Position numbers and translations under genes: made by a program. A DNA stretch of 10,214 nt from the NCBI GenBank assembly GCA_964486825.1, contig CAZAQS010000168.1, positions 1 through 10,214 of the forward strand, given 5' to 3'. Origin of the DNA: CAZAQS01 sp964486825. Lineage in GTDB: Bacteria; Chloroflexota; Anaerolineae; Anaerolineales; UBA4823. Below are positions 6,596 to 10,214 of the stretch, piece by piece (positions within the stretch are counted from its first letter, which is position 1; each line of letters starts with the position of its first letter). Under the pieces are notes generated by a model, which made no database searches, was not told the origin of the DNA, and saw nothing but the letters and a program-made list of their open reading frames with translations.

Positions 6596-7150
6596 ATGCA
6601 GCATACCTTGATCGCCCTCGTTGAAAACAAACCCGGAGTATTGAACCGGGTCGCCTCCCTCTTCCGGCGCCGCAACTTCAATATCGAATCCCTGAACGTC
6701 GGGCGCACGGAAATGAGCGACCGCTCCCGCATGACCATTGTGCTGGATAGCGCCCATGATGACGCTCGCAAGGTGGAAGCCAACCTTTATAAGCTTGTCA
6801 ACGTCATCGATGTCCAGGACGTCACCAATTTGCCCACCGTAACGCGTGACCTGGCCCTCATCAAGGTCGCCGCGGCCCCGGAGCAGCGCGGCGAGATCGC
6901 CAACCTTGCCTCCATCTTCCGGGCCCGTATCGTGGATGTCTGCCCGGACTCGGTCATCGTCGAGATCACCGGCACCGAGGACAAGATCGAGAGCCTCCTG
7001 GAGCTTCTCAGCCCCCTGGGGATTCAGGAAATGGTGCGCACGGGCCAGGTCGCCATGCTGCGTGGCAACACCACCGGCGTGCGCCATACCCCGGGAGCAA
7101 ATGGGAACGGTAGAGCTGGCAAGCTGAACGGTAAGGAAGGAGTCTGGTAA
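6596..7150 (+). CDS. ilvN: Acetolactate synthase, small regulatory subunit
   Basis: A 184-residue protein that activates IlvB and confers feedback inhibition, usually by valine. Residues 1-75 are an ACT domain (ALVENKPGVLNRVASLF at 7-23, then RRRNFNIESLNVG), whose NxPGVL loop is where valine binds in the family. Residues about 80-157 form the second ACT-like domain typical of these subunits (DLALIKVAA, then IFRARIVDVCPDSVIVEITG). Residues from about 162 form an extra polar, glycine/asparagine-rich tail (GANGNGRAGKLNGKEG) that makes the protein a little longer than usual; this tail also carries the ribosome binding site region of ilvC. AAGGAG at 6583-6588, 7 bases before ATG, sets the start. 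The gene is usually also called ilvH. Valine sensitivity is inferred from the family. Confidence 0.95.
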   Translation: MQHTLIALVENKPGVLNRVASLFRRRNFNIESLNVGRTEMSDRSRMTIVLDSAHDDARKVEANLYKLVNVIDVQDVTNLPTVTRDLALIKVAAAPEQRGEIANLASIFRARIVDVCPDSVIVEITGTEDKIESLLELLSPLGIQEMVRTGQVAMLRGNTTGVRHTPGANGNGRAGKLNGKEGVW

Positions 7151-7152
7151 AC

Positions 7153-8166
7153 ATGGCCAATATTTATTACGATAAGGACGCCGACCTGTCTTTGGTCCGT
7201 CAGAAGAAGGTAGCCGTGATCGGCTTTGGCTCTCAGGGGCACGCCCACGCCTTGAACCTGCACGACAGCGGTGTACAGGTGCAGGTCGGCTTGCGCCCGG
7301 GGAGCAAATCCTGGGTCAAAGCGGAAGCCGCTGGCTTGCCCGTGGTCCAGATTGATGAAGCAGTGTGTTGGGCAGATATGGTCATGCTGCTGGCCCCCGA
7401 CACCCAACAATCGCAGATCTACGAGCAGTCCATTGCTCCCCACCTCGCCACTGGCAAAACGCTGATGTTTGCCCACGGTTTCAACATCCGCTACGGCACC
7501 ATTACCCCGCCCGCCTACGTAGACGTCAGCATGGTCGCCCCCAAGGCCCCCGGTCATAGGGTGCGCGAGGTATACCAGGAGGGCGGTGGGACTCCCTCCC
7601 TGCTGGCTGTCCACCAGGACGCCTCCGGAATTGCCATGCAGGAAGCCCTCTCCTACGCCTGCGCCCTGGGCGCTACCCGGGCCGGCGTCTTGCTCACCAC
7701 CTTCGCCGAGGAGACCGAGACCGATCTCTTTGGCGAGCAGGCCGTGCTTTGTGGTGGCGTATCCGCCCTCATCAAGGCCGCCTTCGAAACCCTGGTCGAG
7801 GCCGGCTACCAGCCCGAGCTGGCTTATTTCGAGTGCATGCACGAGCTCAAGCTGATCGTCGACCTGCTCTACCGGGGTGGCCTGAACTATATGCGCTACT
7901 CTGTCTCCGATACTGCCGAGCACGGCGATTACACCGCCGGCCCGCGTATCGTCACAGAAGAGACCCGCTTCGTGATGTCTGAGCTATTAAAAGATATCCA
8001 AAGCGGCGCTTACGCCAACAGTTGGATCGATGAAGACCGCCGCCAGCGTCCCTGGTTCAACCAGCAACGCCGCCAGGAGCAAGACCACCTGATCGAAAAG
8101 GTCGGCGCTGACCTGCGCCAGATGATGCCCTTCCTCGATCCTGTCACCGTCAGGCCGGGAGAGTAG
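7153..8166 (+). CDS. ilvC: Ketol-acid reductoisomerase, class I
   Basis: A 337-residue enzyme that isomerises and reduces acetolactate (or acetohydroxybutyrate) to the dihydroxy acid used by IlvD. The length is that of the short class I form, not the roughly 490-residue E. coli class II enzyme. The N-terminal Rossmann domain has GFGSQGHAHALNL (24-36), and the specificity loop RPGSKSW (48-54) with Arg48, Ser51 and Ser53 suggests NADPH use. The C-terminal knotted domain supplies the Mg and substrate residues Asp191 and Glu195 (DLFGEQ), Glu227 and Glu231 (FECMHELK), and Ser252 (SVSDTAE); His108 and Lys131 are also in place. The ATG follows the ilvN stop by two bases, and GGAG (7138-7141) lies inside the ilvN end, so translation is probably coupled. 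leuA begins two bases after its stop. Confidence 0.97.
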   Translation: MANIYYDKDADLSLVRQKKVAVIGFGSQGHAHALNLHDSGVQVQVGLRPGSKSWVKAEAAGLPVVQIDEAVCWADMVMLLAPDTQQSQIYEQSIAPHLATGKTLMFAHGFNIRYGTITPPAYVDVSMVAPKAPGHRVREVYQEGGGTPSLLAVHQDASGIAMQEALSYACALGATRAGVLLTTFAEETETDLFGEQAVLCGGVSALIKAAFETLVEAGYQPELAYFECMHELKLIVDLLYRGGLNYMRYSVSDTAEHGDYTAGPRIVTEETRFVMSELLKDIQSGAYANSWIDEDRRQRPWFNQQRRQEQDHLIEKVGADLRQMMPFLDPVTVRPGE

Positions 8167-8168
8167 CC

Positions 8169-9857
8169 ATGTCTTCCAATTATGTCCGCATTTTCGATAC
8201 CACTTTGCGAGACGGCGAGCAGTCCCCCGGCGCCAGCCTGTCCTCGGCCGAGAAGCTGGAGATCGCCAAAGCCCTGGCCCGCCTGGGTGTGGATATCATC
8301 GAAGCCGGTTTTCCGGCCGCTTCACCGGACGACCTGGAAGCCGTGCGCCGAATTGCCATCGAAGTCGGCAACCCCTCGCCAGACGCGAACCCGCCAGGCG
8401 TTCAGCCGCCCGTCATCTGCGGTCTGGCGCGCGCCTCCAAAAAGGATATCGACGCTGCCTGGCAGGCCGTCCGGCATGCCGCCCGTCCCCGCATCCACAC
8501 CTTTCTGGCCACCTCGCCCGTCCATATGCAGTACAAGCTGCGCATGTCTCCCGAGGACGTGGTTGACCGGGTCATCGAGATGGTGGCTTACGCCCGCTCG
8601 CTCTGCCCGGAGATCGAGTTTTCGCCCGAAGACGCCGGCCGCAGCGACCCCGAGTTCCTGTACCTGGTGTTGGAGCAGGCCATCAAAGCCGGGGCCTCCA
8701 CCCTCAATATCCCCGACACGGTCGGCTATACCACTCCCGAGGAGTTCGGGAACCTGATCGGGGGTATTATGGCCCACACCCCTGGTATCGAGAACGCGGT
8801 CCTCTCCGTGCACTGCCACGATGACCTGGGGCTGGCGACCGCCAATAGCCTGGCAGGCCTGGAAGCCGGGGCCCGCCAGGTCGAAGTCACTATCAACGGC
8901 ATCGGCGAGCGGGCCGGCAATACCTCCCTCGAAGAGGTCGTCATGGCCCTGCAAACCCGGCGAGCTTTGTACGGCCTGCATACCGGCGTCGAAACCACCC
9001 AAATCGTGCGCACCAGCCGCATGGTCTCCAACCTGACCGGCATCCCTGTCCAGCCCAACAAAGCCGTTGTCGGCGCCAACGCCTTCGCCCACGAAGCCGG
9101 TATCCACCAGGACGGCATGTTGAAGAACCACCAGACCTACGAGATCATGCGCCCGGAGTCGGTCGGATTGAACCGCTCCAGCCTGGTTTTGGGCAAGCAC
9201 TCCGGCCGCCACGCCCTCAAGACCCACCTGGTCGAGATGGGCTACGAGCTCAGCGAGCAGGAGCTGGAACGCGCCTTCCTGAGGTTCAAGGAGATCGCCG
9301 ATAAGAAGAAGACCGTTACGGACGCCGACCTGGAAGCCCTCGTCGAAGACCAGATCTACCAGTTTCAGGAATTTTATTCCCTGGATGGCTTGCAGGTCAC
9401 CTGCGGGACGATGGGGATGCCCACCGCTACGGTCAGGCTACGCCATGCGGATGGGCAGCAGTTTATCCAGGCTGCCCTGGGTACCGGCCCGGTGCATGCC
9501 GTTTACCGAGCCATCGATTCCATCATCCGTATCCCCAGCACTTTAGTGGAGTTCAATATCCATGCCGTGACCGAAGGCATCGACGCCCTGGGCGAGGTGA
9601 CCGTGCGCGTTATGGCAGGGGAGGGCCCGGTTGTCCTGCAGCGCGCCTCCCCCCAGCACGACCAGGCCCGCAAGCTGAGCTTTAGAGGCTATGGAGCCGA
9701 CACGGACATTATCGTTGCCAGTGCGAAAGCCTATCTGGCTGCCATGAACAAGCTTTATGCAGTTGCCAGCCGGCAACCCGAGTTGCCAGCCGCTTACCAG
9801 CCCTCAAATGGAAAAGGAGAAGAGCATGAATACCAAGCCCAAATCGGAAACGCCTAG
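8169..9857 (+). CDS. leuA: 2-isopropylmalate synthase
   Basis: A 562-residue enzyme that condenses acetyl-CoA with 2-ketoisovalerate, the committed step to leucine. The TIM barrel starts with RIFDTTLRDGEQSPG (7-21; Arg14 and metal ligand Asp15), and has HCHDDLGLA (215-223; metal ligands His215 and His217) and GIGERAGN (244-251). Residues about 385-530 form the C-terminal LeuA dimer domain that binds leucine for feedback inhibition (for example DGLQVTCGTMGMPTATVRL). This domain, the SSNYVRIFDTTLRDGEQSPG start and the family-typical NKAVVGANAFAHEAGIHQDG (297-316) favour LeuA over homocitrate or citramalate synthases. After residue 530 there is a nonconserved-looking hydrophilic tail (QPELPAAYQPSNGKGEEHEY) that carries the next gene's ribosome binding site and overlaps its start by 32 bases. 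GGGAG at 8157-8161 supports the start. Confidence 0.95.
   Translation: MSSNYVRIFDTTLRDGEQSPGASLSSAEKLEIAKALARLGVDIIEAGFPAASPDDLEAVRRIAIEVGNPSPDANPPGVQPPVICGLARASKKDIDAAWQAVRHAARPRIHTFLATSPVHMQYKLRMSPEDVVDRVIEMVAYARSLCPEIEFSPEDAGRSDPEFLYLVLEQAIKAGASTLNIPDTVGYTTPEEFGNLIGGIMAHTPGIENAVLSVHCHDDLGLATANSLAGLEAGARQVEVTINGIGERAGNTSLEEVVMALQTRRALYGLHTGVETTQIVRTSRMVSNLTGIPVQPNKAVVGANAFAHEAGIHQDGMLKNHQTYEIMRPESVGLNRSSLVLGKHSGRHALKTHLVEMGYELSEQELERAFLRFKEIADKKKTVTDADLEALVEDQIYQFQEFYSLDGLQVTCGTMGMPTATVRLRHADGQQFIQAALGTGPVHAVYRAIDSIIRIPSTLVEFNIHAVTEGIDALGEVTVRVMAGEGPVVLQRASPQHDQARKLSFRGYGADTDIIVASAKAYLAAMNKLYAVASRQPELPAAYQPSNGKGEEHEYQAQIGNA
9761..9792 (+). repeat. Direct repeat with alternating hairpin potential at the leuA end
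   Basis: AGTTGCCAGCCG occurs at 9761-9772 and again at 9781-9792. Between the two GTTGCC copies (9762-9767 and 9782-9787) lies their complement GGCAAC (9772-9777), so it can form a six-base-pair hairpin with either one, each with a four-base loop. The site is in the nonconserved tail of leuA, about 20-50 bases before the ribosome binding site of the next ORF. It could be a simple duplication with no role. Confidence 0.6.
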
Positions 9858-10110
9858 CCCCCGTCCAAACCATCCCAACCTGAATGAAGTCCGCCTGGAC
9901 GTCCCTCAAACCATTCCCTCCTTATGGGATGTCTCCGAACTTCTGGACGGGCCTGCGCCTTCCTCGAACGGCAGCCCTGCTCGAAAGAACGGCGCCACCC
10001 CGCCCGCTGCTGGCAAGCAGACGCCCGCGGCCCCTCCGGGCCGGCCCTCCAAAGTGATTTCCGAGCTTCCCGATTCGGATTTCCCCGGCGCCTTCTTCAG
10101 ACCTTACTGA
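9826..10110 (+). CDS. Unrecognised 94-residue proline-rich protein between leuA and leuC
   Basis: I do not recognise this protein. The start is taken at ATG 9826 because AAGGAG (9814-9819) lies 6 bases before it; the open frame extends back to 9757 but without a ribosome binding site. The 94-residue product has two more ordered-looking ends, VPQTIPSLWDVSELLDG (about 25-41) and VISELPDSDFPGAFFRPY (77-94). They are joined by a low-complexity Pro/Ala/Gly/Ser/Lys linker (about 42-76) that is probably disordered. There are no cysteines, signal peptide or membrane segment, so it is likely cytosolic. It overlaps leuA by 32 bases, ends 6 bases before leuC, and shares the operon's C-ending codon use. 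Its position points to a job linked to LeuA, LeuCD or their expression, such as a docking or regulatory peptide. This is inference only. Confidence 0.7.
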   Translation: MNTKPKSETPSPRPNHPNLNEVRLDVPQTIPSLWDVSELLDGPAPSSNGSPARKNGATPPAAGKQTPAAPPGRPSKVISELPDSDFPGAFFRPY

Positions 10111-10116
10111 TCCGAT

Positions 10117-10214
10117 ATGACCCATCCACCCCGCACGCTTTTCGACAAGGTCTGGGAAAGCCATATCGTCGCTCACGAGCCCGGCGCCCCGGCGGTGCTA
10201 TATATCGACCTGCA
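10117..10214 (+). CDS. leuC: 3-isopropylmalate dehydratase large subunit, N-terminal part (cut by window edge)
   Basis: The first 32 codons of a gene running off the right edge. TLFDKVWESHIV (7-18), followed by VLYIDL (27-32), is the standard beginning of LeuC, the aconitase-family large subunit that with LeuD isomerises 2-isopropylmalate to 3-isopropylmalate through a [4Fe-4S] cluster. The cluster cysteines lie beyond the window. The position directly after leuA and the small ORF agrees. No Shine-Dalgarno sequence is visible in the bases before ATG 10117, and the previous ORF stops at 10110. Reinitiation by ribosomes finishing the small ORF is thus likely, although a weak or atypical ribosome site cannot be excluded. 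leuD and leuB would be expected downstream. Confidence 0.9.
   Translation, partial: MTHPPRTLFDKVWESHIVAHEPGAPAVLYIDL

Noticed and set aside
7024..7923. 299-codon antisense open frame opposite ilvN and ilvC
   Set aside because: It crosses two well-supported genes on the other strand and has no domain signature.
9757..9825. Longer start for the small ORF after leuA
   Set aside because: The upstream ATG at 9757 has no ribosome binding site and would lie deep in leuA, whereas ATG 9826 has AAGGAG at the ideal distance.
1..10214. CRISPR arrays, tRNA or rRNA genes, insertion sequences, phage or defence genes
   Set aside because: Nothing with repeat-spacer structure, tRNA cloverleaf, transposase motifs or terminal inverted repeats was recognised on either strand.

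Overview
The window holds two divergent gene blocks on either side of a non-coding gap of about 550 bases (2648-3201). The left block (1-2647, minus strand) is an AT-richer sugar-type cluster: a ROK-family transcriptional regulator, a ROK-family sugar kinase, and the first 99 codons of a Gfo/Idh/MocA-family NAD(P)-dependent oxidoreductase that runs off the left edge. The right block (3202-10214, plus strand) is a GC-rich, tightly packed branched-chain amino acid operon: ilvD, ilvB, ilvN, ilvC, leuA, an unrecognised 94-residue proline-rich ORF, and the first 32 codons of leuC at the right edge.

The main discovery is in the gap. A sigma70-like promoter (2921-2949) is followed by a 38-codon leader ORF (2994-3110). 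Fourteen of its residues 3-20 are Ile, Leu or Val, and it has a basic tail. It is followed by a strong Rho-independent terminator (3130-3162) that lies 39 bases before ilvD. The strand 3071-3088 inside the leader ORF repeats both halves of the terminator's 3' arm (AGGTAG and AGCCCT), so it can pair with the terminator's 5' arm and block termination. This is the layout of a ribosome-mediated transcription attenuator of the E. coli ilvGMEDA or leu type, here controlling a combined ilv-leu operon. No T-box signature was seen.

The operon products act in sequence. IlvBN condenses pyruvate to acetolactate (or makes acetohydroxybutyrate), IlvC isomerises and reduces it, and IlvD dehydrates the product to the 2-keto acids. 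LeuA then diverts 2-ketoisovalerate to leucine, and LeuC continues that branch. Gaps between genes are 2-21 bases. The small ORF overlaps leuA by 32 bases and ends 6 bases before leuC, so the whole unit is probably one transcript under the attenuator.

The organism is a bacterium. The operon order and protein character resemble Chloroflexota (Anaerolineae-like), but that is a low-confidence guess without database searches. The change in base composition between the two blocks suggests the sugar cluster may have a different history from the housekeeping operon.
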